Under the pieces are notes generated by a model. That model did no database searches and was not told where the DNA came from. It saw only the letters and a program-made list of their open reading frames with translations. From a virus, in the IMG/VR virus record IMGVR_UViG_3300024264_001189, positions 1 through 43,559 of that record: 43,559 bases of DNA; one strand, 5' to 3'. Positions 7,760 through 14,227 of this stretch are shown piece by piece; the stretch's first letter is position 1, and every line of letters starts with the position of its first letter. The position numbers were made by a program, and so were the translations under genes.

Positions 7760-8277
7760 TATAGTTCTGGCTCCTCTGTACCTGCTAATGCTGCGTCAGC
7801 ATCTTGAGGTTCTTGCATTGCTGTTTGTGCAGTTGCTGGCTCAGTAGCTGATGCAATCTGTTCTGCATACCCGCCGTATATGTCACCTAGTAAACTTTTA
7901 GGCATTTTAATGTTAACAAGCCAAACTGGTTTCCTATCTAGTTTACCTTTTTTAGTACCTGGACGCATGTCATCAGGATCTTCAATTTTACGAGGAACAA
8001 TAACTGAATCTTTTTTATACGATACTTTGCAATCATAATCGACTAATCGTTTTGCGCCCATCGGGTCTGGCATTTCATCTTCGTCCCATATAAATGAACA
8101 TGTTACAAAATGTCTTTCAATGTCTGGACCTTGAGCAAGCTCACCGTTTTCCCAGTTCTTGTAAACATATAAGTCTAGTTCATCTATTACTCTTTCAAAA
8201 TCTTTTAATATGCTAAATGCAGTATCAGAGTTATAAATGGTTTCAATATTTTTTATAATATCTAAGGTATCTTTCAT
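7759..8277 (-). CDS. Conserved marine T4-like phage protein, first gene behind a late promoter
   Basis: 172 aa. It starts MKDTLDIIKNIETIYNSDTA and has DLYVYKNWENGELAQGPDIE and MPDPMGAKRL segments that I associate with a conserved but uncharacterised protein of marine T4-like phages. The last 30 residues are low-complexity Ala/Glu/Pro/Gln, probably disordered. It is the first gene downstream of a GATAAATA box at 8299-8306, so it is probably made late. No enzymatic motif is visible. It is coupled to the next gene by TAATG. Confidence 0.7.
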   Translation of the reverse strand: MKDTLDIIKNIETIYNSDTAFSILKDFERVIDELDLYVYKNWENGELAQGPDIERHFVTCSFIWDEDEMPDPMGAKRLVDYDCKVSYKKDSVIVPRKIEDPDDMRPGTKKGKLDRKPVWLVNIKMPKSLLGDIYGGYAEQIASATEPATAQTAMQEPQDADAALAGTEEPEL

Positions 8278-8298
8278 ATTTTTATTCCTTGCTATAGT

Positions 8299-8306
8299 TA
8301 TTTATC
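8299..8306 (-). promoter_or_regulatory. T4-type late promoter box (GATAAATA)
   Basis: GATAAATA on the minus strand, 22 bases before the ATG at 8277. In T4 the late box ends about six bases before the transcript start, which would put it near 8293 and leave a leader of about 16 bases. It would drive the 7759-8277 and 7040-7759 genes, and perhaps the lysis cassette. Confidence 0.7.
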
Positions 8307-8349
8307 GCATTTAATACTTAACTAATAGTTTTTTCGGCGTTTTAAAAAG

Positions 8350-8356
8350 CTAAATA
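8350..8356 (+). promoter_or_regulatory. Possible late-type promoter box for phoH (CTAAATA)
   Basis: CTAAATA preceded by AAAAAG, a one-base variant of the late box used elsewhere in this window. By the T4 rule the transcript would begin near 8362, exactly at the foot of the leader hairpin. No good sigma70 -35/-10 pair was seen for phoH. This is weaker evidence than for the NATAAATA sites. Confidence 0.35.
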
Positions 8357-8360
8357 TCTT

Positions 8361-8392
8361 TGTAGGGCAGAGTCCTACGGGCGATCCCTACA
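8361..8392 (+). promoter_or_regulatory. Structured leader before phoH with two competing hairpins
   Basis: TGTAGGG (8361-8367) can pair with CCCTACA (8386-8392), or its core GTAGG (8362-8366) can pair with the nearer CCTAC (8374-8378) across a seven-base loop. The two pairings exclude each other. They end 13 bases before the AGGAGG ribosome-binding site (8406-8411). This could be a 5' stability element or a simple switch. Function is inference. Confidence 0.45.
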
Positions 8393-8418
8393 GCCAATCC
8401 ATAATAGGAGGACACTTA

Positions 8419-9144
8419 ATGGGTGCAAAACGAAAAGCTCGTGATAAGCGAGTATCAAACAACTACACCAACGTAGTTGATATCAACCTTCATCAGAAGA
8501 AAAACCAGACGGTTAATATTATTCCTAGAAACAAAAATCAAGAACAGTACGTGCTTAAACTGTTAGACCCGACGAAAGATATAGTCTTTGGCATCGGGCC
8601 GGCAGGAACAGGTAAAACATTGTTGGCAGTACAAGCGTCCGTGAAGATGTTTAAGGAAGGTAAAATTGACAAAATTATTGTCACAAGACCGGCTGTATCA
8701 GTAGATGAAGATCTAGGGTTCTTACCAGGAACACTAGAACAAAAGATGGCACCCTGGACAAGGCCTATCTTCGATGTACTTCGTGAATATTTTGATGCCC
8801 GTCAAATAGAAGGTATGATCGAGGAAGGAATAATTGAAATTGCACCACTTGCATATATGCGAGGGCGTACTTTTAAAAATGCATTTATACTTGCAGACGA
8901 GATGCAAAATGCTACACCTAATCAAATGAAGATGTTACTAACACGCTTAGGTGAAAATTCCATGATGGCCGTAACAGGAGACCTAGCACAAGCAGATAGA
9001 CTTAAAGATAATGGCTTAATTGACTTTACAAAACTATTACAATCTGCAAATACTACCCATTTGGACGTAGTCCAGTTTCATCAAGGAGACATTGAAAGAC
9101 ACGAAGCAGTGAAAGAAGTGTTAAAAGTATACGGTGACGATTAA
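8419..9144 (+). CDS. phoH: PhoH-like ATPase
   Basis: 241 aa, the only rightward gene in the left half. The PhoH core has Walker A GPAGTGKT at 60-67 after FGIG, the VTRPAVSVDEDLGFLPG segment near 88-104, and Walker B FILADEMQN near 156-164, followed by AVTGDLAQ near 194-201. The basic N-terminal tail (1-50) is typical of phage forms. PhoH-family proteins are P-loop ATPases, often linked to RNA helicase or nuclease roles, and are very common in marine phages. The function in infection is unsettled. A perfect AGGAGG lies seven bases before the ATG. The gene is divergent from the late operon on its left and overlaps the 87-residue gene by four bases at its 3' end. Confidence 0.93.
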   Translation: MGAKRKARDKRVSNNYTNVVDINLHQKKNQTVNIIPRNKNQEQYVLKLLDPTKDIVFGIGPAGTGKTLLAVQASVKMFKEGKIDKIIVTRPAVSVDEDLGFLPGTLEQKMAPWTRPIFDVLREYFDARQIEGMIEEGIIEIAPLAYMRGRTFKNAFILADEMQNATPNQMKMLLTRLGENSMMAVTGDLAQADRLKDNGLIDFTKLLQSANTTHLDVVQFHQGDIERHEAVKEVLKVYGDD

Positions 9145-9201
9145 GTTCTTATACTTTTAAATTGTGGGACGGGATGATTGTAATTACTTTCATCCTGTCT
9201 C
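9121..9201 (+). terminator. Tandem inverted repeats at the phoH 3' end
   Basis: Two hairpins follow each other. TTAAAAGTAT (9121-9130) and ATACTTTTAA (9151-9160) are perfect 10-base arms that bracket the phoH stop. GGGACGGGATGA (9166-9177) and TCATCCTGTCTC (9190-9201) pair over 12 positions with two G-U wobbles in the plus-strand RNA. The minus-strand RNA would have A-C mismatches there. This favours a role in the phoH transcript. No T-run follows, so it may be a 3' stability element rather than an intrinsic terminator. Confidence 0.4.
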
Positions 9202-9404
9202 AGCAACATTAAGAGATACTCATTTTTTGTATAGATGAGACTCCAGCTGTTTGATTTTAATGGTGGTCTACCCATAGAGTCTTGGTATATACTGCCTTGC
9301 CAGTATTTCTTAAGCCAAATATACTTTTTGCTCCAGCTACTACGCACTGGCCAATAGGCAATACGTTCTTTCCATTCAACATGTACTTCCATTACCTGCG
9401 GCAT
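9141..9404 (-). CDS. Small aromatic-rich phage protein, unknown
   Basis: 87 aa with an unusual number of Trp, Tyr and Lys residues in the first half (EWKERIAYWPVRSSW, IWLKKYWQG). Its ATG shares one base with the thyA stop (TAATG), so it is probably translated by coupling to thyA. The C-terminal codons overlap the hairpin region of the convergent phoH gene. No membrane segment or known domain was recognised. It could be a small binding protein. No function can be assigned. Confidence 0.6.
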   Translation of the reverse strand: MPQVMEVHVEWKERIAYWPVRSSWSKKYIWLKKYWQGSIYQDSMGRPPLKSNSWSLIYTKNEYLLMLLRQDESNYNHPVPQFKSIRT

Positions 9405-10270
9405 TATACTGCCATTGGTGCTGGTATAGTAGGCATAGGGCTATAATTATTTAATTTGTACTGCGCAGGAGTAGTAGCTAACAATTGATCTAATGTAGCA
9501 AACGCAGGCATTTCTAGTGTAGGTACTTTTTGAGTCTTTCTACTAATCTGCTGTAATACTTGCGGTATATGATTTTGATAGATGTGACAATCACCACCTG
9601 TCCAAACAAAATCACCTACTTTTAGATCTAATAGTTGTGCAAACATATGTGTAAGCAAACTGTAACTAGCAATATTAAACGGAACACCTAAGAACATATC
9701 TGCACTTCGTTGATATAGTTGGCAACTGAGTTCTCCATCCTGTACATAAAATTGGAACATAGTATGACAAGGCGGCAACGCCATTACAGGTACACGATCA
9801 GCGTTCCATGCACTTACGATATGCCTCCTACTATCAGGATCAAATTTAAGACTTTCAAGTACTTGTGCAATTTGATCGACATATCCTAACTGTGCGTCCC
9901 AGTTTCTCCACTGATGACCATAAACTGGACCTAAATCTTTTTCAGTATCTGTGTTTTTATAGCCTAAGTCCTTGGCTTGCTTGTCTGCATTAGCAGTCCA
10001 AATAGTATTTTTGCCTACTAGTTCTTCACGTGGCTTACCAAAGTGTATTTCAGCAAGTCTACGCTCATCACTAGAACCTTCTAGCATCCATAGTAGTTCA
10101 CTAACTACACTTTTCCATGCAAGTTTCTTTGTAGTAACAGCAGGAAATCCTTTTCTAAGATTAAAACGCATTTGATAACCAAATACACCCTTAGTACCTA
10201 CACCAGTTCGGTCATTTCTATCCTTACCATTAGCAAGTATGTAAGATAATGCTCCTAAGTATTCTATCAT
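9404..10270 (-). CDS. thyA: Thymidylate synthase (ThyA)
   Basis: 288 aa, a classical folate-dependent thymidylate synthase. It has the folate/dUMP region NDRTGVGT near 19-26, the TTKKLAWKSVVSELLW segment, GPVYGHQWRNW near 114-124, the active-site ALPPCHTMFQFYV with nucleophile Cys168, the RSADMFLGVPFNIASY motif near 188-203, and GDCHIYQNH near 226-234. It converts dUMP and methylene-tetrahydrofolate to dTMP and dihydrofolate. DHFR, two genes upstream, regenerates tetrahydrofolate. The length is somewhat over the bacterial norm because of a C-terminal tail rich in Pro, Met and Ala. The ATG overlaps the upstream small gene stop by ATGA. Confidence 0.97.
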   Translation of the reverse strand: MIEYLGALSYILANGKDRNDRTGVGTKGVFGYQMRFNLRKGFPAVTTKKLAWKSVVSELLWMLEGSSDERRLAEIHFGKPREELVGKNTIWTANADKQAKDLGYKNTDTEKDLGPVYGHQWRNWDAQLGYVDQIAQVLESLKFDPDSRRHIVSAWNADRVPVMALPPCHTMFQFYVQDGELSCQLYQRSADMFLGVPFNIASYSLLTHMFAQLLDLKVGDFVWTGGDCHIYQNHIPQVLQQISRKTQKVPTLEMPAFATLDQLLATTPAQYKLNNYSPMPTIPAPMAV

Positions 10271-10416
10271 TCGCTATCCTTCTCTATTAGATTATCGTAG
10301 TAGTCGTGTGTTCCTGCTCGATATCTTTCTTTACGTTCACTAATCATTAGTGTAGATTCCCACACCATACATAACAATGGAACAATTACTAATATACTAA
10401 TTATAAATTCAAACAT
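10267..10416 (-). CDS. 49-residue single-pass membrane protein between DHFR and ThyA
   Basis: A short gene. It encodes a hydrophobic N-terminus (FEFIISILVIVPLLCMVW, about 2-19) and a charged cytoplasmic-looking tail (ISERKERYRAGTHDYYDNL). Its ATG overlaps the DHFR stop by eight bases (ATGTTTGA) with GGAAGAAAAG upstream, and its stop overlaps the thyA ATG as ATGA. Overlap on both sides keeps DHFR, this gene and ThyA translationally linked, strong evidence that it is real. Function unknown. It might place dTMP synthesis or another process at the membrane. Confidence 0.7.
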   Translation of the reverse strand: MFEFIISILVIVPLLCMVWESTLMISERKERYRAGTHDYYDNLIEKDSE

Positions 10417-10900
10417 TTCTTTTCTTCCAAATTTCAAACGTTACTGCATCATGTTCTTCTACCCATGTGCGCTTAAATAAACTTTCAATCTTTTTTAAAG
10501 GTAAAAATGTATCACAAGCGTATGCACCTGGAATACGACTTAAATAAAATTCGTCAATTACACCTAGTGTTTGCTCAATAATTTTAGGACCGCCTATGAC
10601 CCAAGTAGTAACACCTTCGTTTGCATACTCGATATGTTTTATTTCATTGTTTAGGTCGCCACTAATATACATATCAGCACCTGGGTAGTCATCCTTGCGT
10701 GTAGTTGCTAGTACATTAGTACGTTTAGGCAACGGGCGAGGCATATGCGGATCATCCCAAGTAGTAGAGCCCATTATAACAATATGTCCAGCTGTATTAC
10801 TTTTAAACCATTTTAAATCTGTACTGTTGTTGGGCCAAGGTAGTGTACCGTCTTTACTTACACCGCCATAGTCGTCACATGCTAGTATCGCTTTTATCAT
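10409..10900 (-). CDS. folA: Dihydrofolate reductase
   Basis: 163 aa from the ATG at 10900, which is where DHFR homology begins (MIKAILACDDYGGVSKDG). An in-frame ATG at 10942 would add 14 residues unlike the family and overlap the upstream gene by 68 bases. Visible DHFR signatures are GTLPWP near 18-23, TDLKWFK near 27-33 with the active-site acid Asp28, IVIMGSTTWDD near 40-50 and the NADPH-site VIGGPKI near 101-107. It reduces dihydrofolate to tetrahydrofolate with NADPH and closes the cycle with ThyA. T4 and many marine relatives also carry both enzymes. Confidence 0.93.
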   Translation of the reverse strand: MIKAILACDDYGGVSKDGTLPWPNNSTDLKWFKSNTAGHIVIMGSTTWDDPHMPRPLPKRTNVLATTRKDDYPGADMYISGDLNNEIKHIEYANEGVTTWVIGGPKIIEQTLGVIDEFYLSRIPGAYACDTFLPLKKIESLFKRTWVEEHDAVTFEIWKKRNV

Positions 10901-11069
10901 TGTCTTCACCGTACCTTCCGCGGGTTCTGTTACCGTCGCCATTTAGCTCAGTAATGTCTTGTTGCACTTCTTTGTAGTCTGATTTCTTTTTATTAAAAAT
11001 TGCGTCCCAGTTATTTTCAAACGTGCCAGTGTTAACTGCTCTAGGTCGCTGCTTACTTCCTTTACCCAT
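10875..11069 (-). CDS. Small basic phage protein, unknown
   Basis: 64 aa, highly charged and without hydrophobic core, so probably partly disordered. It starts [20 protein letters not shown] and ends with an Arg/Asp-rich tail. The N-terminal motif recalls a small protein conserved among marine T4-like phages. The ATG shares a base with the ferredoxin stop, and GGAG lies eight bases upstream. It overlaps the chosen DHFR start by 26 bases. Nucleic-acid binding is plausible from its charge, but not shown. Confidence 0.6.
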   Translation of the reverse strand: MGKGSKQRPRAVNTGTFENNWDAIFNKKKSDYKEVQQDITELNGDGNRTRGRYGEDNDKSDTSM

Positions 11070-11428
11070 TAGTCTATCTCCACAATTGGAATACTTTTCT
11101 CTACAAACATTTCAAATTTGTTAGGTATACCGTCCCACTTTGCTGCATCTGCTGGAACATCATCAGGTCGTGCTTCGATAATGTTTGGCCAAATCGCAGA
11201 ATATTTTCTATTAACATGTTCCCAGTATGTTGCATTCTCGGGTCTCAATGCATTTTCGGGTACAATAGCATCCACAGGACATTCTGGCTCACATACTCCA
11301 CAATCGATACATATGTCTGGGTCAATTACAAGCATATCTTCGCCTTCATAGAAGCAGTCTACTGGACAAACTTCTACACAATCCATATGTTTACATTTTA
11401 CACAATTATCTGTTACTAAATATGTCAT
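11069..11428 (-). CDS. fdxA: 7Fe ferredoxin of the FdxA type
   Basis: 119 aa. Cysteines sit as in Azotobacter-type seven-iron ferredoxins: Cys9, Cys17 and Cys50 for the [3Fe-4S] cluster and Cys21, Cys40, Cys43 and Cys46 for the [4Fe-4S] cluster, with further Cys12 and Cys25. The N-terminal [19 protein letters not shown] and the [16 protein letters not shown] segment are close to the FdxA pattern of alphaproteobacteria. The C-terminal half ([16 protein letters not shown]) follows the same family layout. It would carry low-potential electrons in the cytoplasm. Cyanophages usually carry plant-type 2Fe-2S ferredoxin instead, so this form hints at a different host. Its stop is coupled to the next gene, and its start overlaps the oxygenase by four bases. 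Confidence 0.93.
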   Translation of the reverse strand: MTYLVTDNCVKCKHMDCVEVCPVDCFYEGEDMLVIDPDICIDCGVCEPECPVDAIVPENALRPENATYWEHVNRKYSAIWPNIIEARPDDVPADAAKWDGIPNKFEMFVEKSIPIVEID

Positions 11429-12006
11429 AAATTTCTTTCTCCATTAAATTGAATTACATAATTTGCAGCAATTCTTCTATTAACACTAGTAGGACTACTA
11501 GCATGATATAGTTTACTAGGAAATACTACAAATCTACCCTTCTTAGGAGAGACTCTTTTAACAATATTGTAATCTTTAGTAGAAGGATATTCTATGTCAG
11601 TGAATATTGTGTCGCCGTCTCCGTCGCTCACATAATATATAGCACTTAACCATCCGTTATCTTTTCTATCTGAATGAACAGGGTGATTTTTATTTGCATC
11701 ATACTTCGGAGTAGCAGATAAACAATTTACTTTGCATCTTTGTATGTTAGTAATTACAGTACCTAGTTCTTTTTCTAAAAAATACAACGGAGTATGAAAC
11801 AAAGGCCACAGATATGTAGCATCTCCTTCAAAAAATGCTACATGTGAGTATTGTGCTTCTTCAACTTCATTCGGTTTTAGTGTAGTGTTCTCGTCACCAT
11901 ACGTTGCACCACTATACTGCCAGGGAGTATCTGGATGAGTCATAGCAGAATATAATTCATTTTCTAACCTAGGCGGTAATATGTTGTCTAGTACAGTTAT
12001 GTTCAT
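11425..12006 (-). CDS. 2-oxoglutarate/Fe(II)-dependent oxygenase
   Basis: 193 aa double-stranded beta-helix dioxygenase. The iron triad is His111 and Asp113 (HSD) with His168 (LYHASSPT). An arginine at 177 or 178 ([13 protein letters not shown]) would bind the 2-oxoglutarate carboxylate. [15 protein letters not shown] and [12 protein letters not shown] are typical of the phage and prolyl-hydroxylase-like branch. Such enzymes hydroxylate protein side chains or nucleobases, and the substrate here is unknown. The gene overlaps the ferredoxin start by four bases and the clamp-loader stop by one, so all three are probably made together. 2OG oxygenases are frequent in marine T4-like phages. Confidence 0.88.
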   Translation of the reverse strand: MNITVLDNILPPRLENELYSAMTHPDTPWQYSGATYGDENTTLKPNEVEEAQYSHVAFFEGDATYLWPLFHTPLYFLEKELGTVITNIQRCKVNCLSATPKYDANKNHPVHSDRKDNGWLSAIYYVSDGDGDTIFTDIEYPSTKDYNIVKRVSPKKGRFVVFPSKLYHASSPTSVNRRIAANYVIQFNGERNL

Positions 12007-12920
12007 TATAATCTTGCCAATCTAATCAAAGTTGCTGCCAAATTAATTTCAGGATCAACAACTAATGTGTGATCTACTAGGCCTTGTTTAATAATCAGCA
12101 CAGCTTTGTCTTGAGTTTCATCATCACCGAATAAATCAATGTTGTCATACAACCATCTATACACATCTTCCATTTCTTCTGCACGTATTGTACCACATAA
12201 CAGTTTACGTGCTTCTTGTATTTTACCTGCTTTGAATAATTCGACCATATCTAACTTCCAGTCAGTGCCGCCTGTGTCACCTTCATTGGGTGCAATCAGT
12301 TTATTATCCTGCGAGTTCATTTGAACCATATTAATACATTTACGCAAGTCTGGATATGTTGCTTTTACGTAGGTATCAAGTGTATCAAGATCAGGAGTGA
12401 CACCTTCAGTGATGAGGATCTCAGCGACTCTAGCCGTAAACTCAGTTTGGTCAATCTTAGCAATGTGAAAACCTTGACACCTACTGTGAATAGCAGGAAT
12501 AATTTTATTTGGATAATTACAAGTAAGAATAAAGCGAGAAGTAGTATGGTATTCTTCCATAACACCACGCAACGCCGCTTGAGCGTTTGGAGACAAATAG
12601 TCAGCCTCGTCAAGTAACACCACCTTAAAGTCCCCGAATGGGATCATCTGTACAAAGTTTACAATTTTATCACGTACATCATCTACTGAGTTTGTTCGTG
12701 ATGCGTTTATTTCAAGAATGTCTAAGTCGTTAACTTCAAGTTCATGAAATAATAGTTTTGCAAGTGTTGTTTTACCAATACCTGCGTTACCACTAAACAG
12801 CAAATGCGGAATAGTTTTGTCTTTAAGCCATGTCTTTACTTGACTACGCTGTGCATCATCTCGAAATACGTATCCATCTACTGTTTTCGGACGATACTTC
12901 TCTACCCATAATTCTTTCAT
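12006..12920 (-). CDS. 44: Sliding-clamp loader large subunit (T4 gp44-like)
   Basis: 304 aa AAA+ ATPase of the RFC/gp44 family. It starts LWVEKYRPKTVDGYVF, has Walker A GNAGIGKT at 44-51, Walker B LLDEADYLS near 102-110, the arginine-finger SRC at 146-148 and a C-terminal collar domain (about 225-304). In T4, four gp44 and one gp62 load the gp45 clamp on primer-template DNA. No gp62 or gp45 was recognised in this window. AGGA precedes the ATG, which overlaps the upstream stop by ATGA. The assignment is secure by motif order and length. Confidence 0.93.
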   Translation of the reverse strand: MKELWVEKYRPKTVDGYVFRDDAQRSQVKTWLKDKTIPHLLFSGNAGIGKTTLAKLLFHELEVNDLDILEINASRTNSVDDVRDKIVNFVQMIPFGDFKVVLLDEADYLSPNAQAALRGVMEEYHTTSRFILTCNYPNKIIPAIHSRCQGFHIAKIDQTEFTARVAEILITEGVTPDLDTLDTYVKATYPDLRKCINMVQMNSQDNKLIAPNEGDTGGTDWKLDMVELFKAGKIQEARKLLCGTIRAEEMEDVYRWLYDNIDLFGDDETQDKAVLIIKQGLVDHTLVVDPEINLAATLIRLARL

Positions 12921-13081
12921 TTGTTTTCCTGTTGTAATCTAAATTGGCAATACACATGTCCCCATAAGTATTCGTATATCATATATGCTATTATAGCACC
13001 AACGATAGGAATTGTAAAGAAGAAATACATAATAAGATATGCGTATGCCACAGCCGCCGGCCAGTCATACCATCTAATCAT
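12917..13081 (-). CDS. Small membrane protein upstream of the clamp loader
   Basis: 54 aa from the ATG at 13081. The frame is open further upstream, but a longer start would run deep into the previous gene. Two hydrophobic stretches (about 8-22 AAVAYAYLIMYFFF and 24-41 IPIVGAIIAYMIYEYLW) could form one hairpin in the membrane, and the tail QFRLQQENK is polar. The ATG overlaps the upstream stop by eight bases and the stop overlaps the clamp-loader ATG. A replication or membrane-tethering role is only a guess from position. Confidence 0.6.
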   Translation of the reverse strand: MIRWYDWPAAVAYAYLIMYFFFTIPIVGAIIAYMIYEYLWGHVYCQFRLQQENK

Positions 13082-13256
13082 TAGACTCTTGATCTTCTTT
13101 TTTCTTCTTACGCTTTGTGTAGAATCCACCCTTGAATTCAATTTCTTCAGATCGTTCACCGAACTTGAATTGTGTTATTTTTCCACCCTTGTCAAGGTAC
13201 TCTTGTATTAATTTTTTATCTTCTTCCGAGGTATCTCTCGGATTTTGTCCCATCAT
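13074..13256 (-). CDS. Small conserved basic phage protein
   Basis: 60 aa, starting MMGQNPRDTSEEDKKLIQEY, with a GGKITQF strand and a Lys-rich tail (FYTKRKKKKEDQ). The pattern recalls a small protein widely conserved in marine T4-like phages. The ATG overlaps the exonuclease stop, with AGGAG seven bases upstream. The second ATG at 13253 is possible too. The basic tail fits a nucleic-acid binder, but no family is named. Confidence 0.65.
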   Translation of the reverse strand: MMGQNPRDTSEEDKKLIQEYLDKGGKITQFKFGERSEEIEFKGGFYTKRKKKKEDQESND

Positions 13257-13792
13257 CTTTGAACTCCTAATTCTTTATATGCTAATTGAACGCCTCTTGC
13301 TTGAAAATAAGCATCTGCTAATGCATTGTGCAAATCAGTTTGTCCTAGCAATTTACGTGGATCGGTTTTACAACAGCCAAACAAGGTACGTGCGTCCTTA
13401 ACTTGCCAAAACTGCCATGGAATCGGTGTATCTGTACTACGGTACATATCTTCAAGGATAGTTAAATCAAAACCATATCCTTGACCCCAAATGGTGTCTA
13501 CACCAACACACCATTTAGATAATTGTTTTAGTGCTTCTTGAACACTTACTGCACCAGTTTGATCAAATGCTTCTTCTAGTGCTTTAGGATCTTGTTTACT
13601 CCACCATTCAATTGTAGAGTCACTTGTAGTACGTCCTAAACGATTTTGATCGTCTATACAAACTTTTAAATACAATTCTGAGTGTGGTTCTGTGTTGTTT
13701 AACGGATCAAATTTTACTGCACCTAAACTTAACACTGCACATTGTGGACGAGTGTCAAGGGTTTCAAGGTCAATCATTGCATGTGTAGTCAA
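13253..13792 (-). CDS. dexA: DexA-like DEDDh 3'-5' exonuclease, TTG start
   Basis: 179 aa. The DEDDh residues are all visible: Asp8 and Glu10 (MIDLETLD), Asp109 (GYGFDLTIL), His155 and Asp160 (DLHNALAD). STIEWWSKQDPKA matches T4 DexA and Rv2179c-like exonucleases closely. The enzyme would remove nucleotides from 3' ends of DNA or RNA. The start is TTG at 13792 with AGGAG seven bases upstream, and the next ATG (13777) would cut just before the catalytic Asp8. The ribosome-binding site lies in the right arm of an inverted repeat that also holds a sigma70-like promoter, so this gene is probably under its own control. Confidence 0.88.
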   Translation of the reverse strand: MTTHAMIDLETLDTRPQCAVLSLGAVKFDPLNNTEPHSELYLKVCIDDQNRLGRTTSDSTIEWWSKQDPKALEEAFDQTGAVSVQEALKQLSKWCVGVDTIWGQGYGFDLTILEDMYRSTDTPIPWQFWQVKDARTLFGCCKTDPRKLLGQTDLHNALADAYFQARGVQLAYKELGVQR

Positions 13793-13798
13793 AAGAAA

Positions 13799-13845
13799 AC
13801 TCCTAGTAATTTATATACTATTATAACGTATAAACTACTAGGAGT
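13799..13845 (-). promoter_or_regulatory. Inverted repeat: operator, terminator or RBS-masking element
   Basis: Arms of 17 bases with one mismatch, ACTCCTAGTAATTTATA (13799-13815) and TATAAACTACTAGGAGT (13829-13845), flank a 13-base spacer. The repeat contains the -10 of a sigma70-like promoter, and its outer end overlaps the -35. It also holds the AGGAG of the dexA-like gene. In readthrough RNA from mazG, the stem is followed by TTTTCTTTT, a possible terminator, and would hide the ribosome-binding site. Confidence 0.7.
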
Positions 13846-13848
13846 CAA
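13820..13848 (-). promoter_or_regulatory. Sigma70-like promoter for the dexA-like gene
   Basis: Minus strand TTGACT (13843-13848), a 17-base spacer, then a perfect TATAAT (13820-13825). The transcript would start near 13813 and carry only the right arm of the inverted repeat, so the ribosome-binding site would be free in this RNA. This suggests early, host-polymerase transcription of the dexA, clamp-loader and thyA stretch. Confidence 0.78.
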
Positions 13849-13861
13849 GTATTATCTTTAA

Positions 13862-14218
13862 TTATTTTACAAATTGTGCTAGTTCAGGTGCTTTCCAACC
13901 TTCTGGTTTAAGTACTTTACCATCTTCACGCTTGCGTACTTTGCCTGTGTCTGGATCAATCTTTGCAAAGTTTGTGTCCATTACTTCTTTCCAGGCCGCT
14001 TCTCCGTCCCAGCCAGCGGCACGTATTGCACCCATAGTAACAACTAAGATGTCTACTAGTGCGTCGAGTTGTTCGACCTTGTCATCGGCTGCCACAGCAT
14101 CTACTAGCTCGCCAACTTCTTCGTCTACAAGACTTAGATACATCTTATAGTTTGCTTCACTTGGCGGCTGATCACATGCCGTAGCGAACTTATTAATATC
14201 TTCAAATACGTTTGTCAT
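13862..14218 (-). CDS. mazG: MazG-like nucleotide pyrophosphohydrolase
   Basis: 118 aa, an all-alpha NTP-PPase. The metal-binding motif is EE..E (Glu33, Glu34, Glu37 in VDEEVGELVDA) with D..D at Asp52 and Asp56 (LDALVDILVV). The tail GKVLKPEGWKAPEL matches phage MazG-like proteins that end in a PxGWxxP-type segment. The family hydrolyses nucleoside triphosphates to monophosphates. Cyanophage MazG acts on dGTP and dCTP-type substrates rather than ppGpp according to published work, so pool management is the likelier role. GAGG lies a few bases before the ATG. It ends just before the inverted repeat. Confidence 0.88.
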   Translation of the reverse strand: MTNVFEDINKFATACDQPPSEANYKMYLSLVDEEVGELVDAVAADDKVEQLDALVDILVVTMGAIRAAGWDGEAAWKEVMDTNFAKIDPDTGKVRKREDGKVLKPEGWKAPELAQFVK

Positions 14219-14227
14219 TATTACCTC

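Noticed and set aside
10901-10942. 14-residue N-terminal extension of DHFR
   Set aside because: The extra residues do not look like DHFR and lie fully inside the previous gene. The family start is at 10900.
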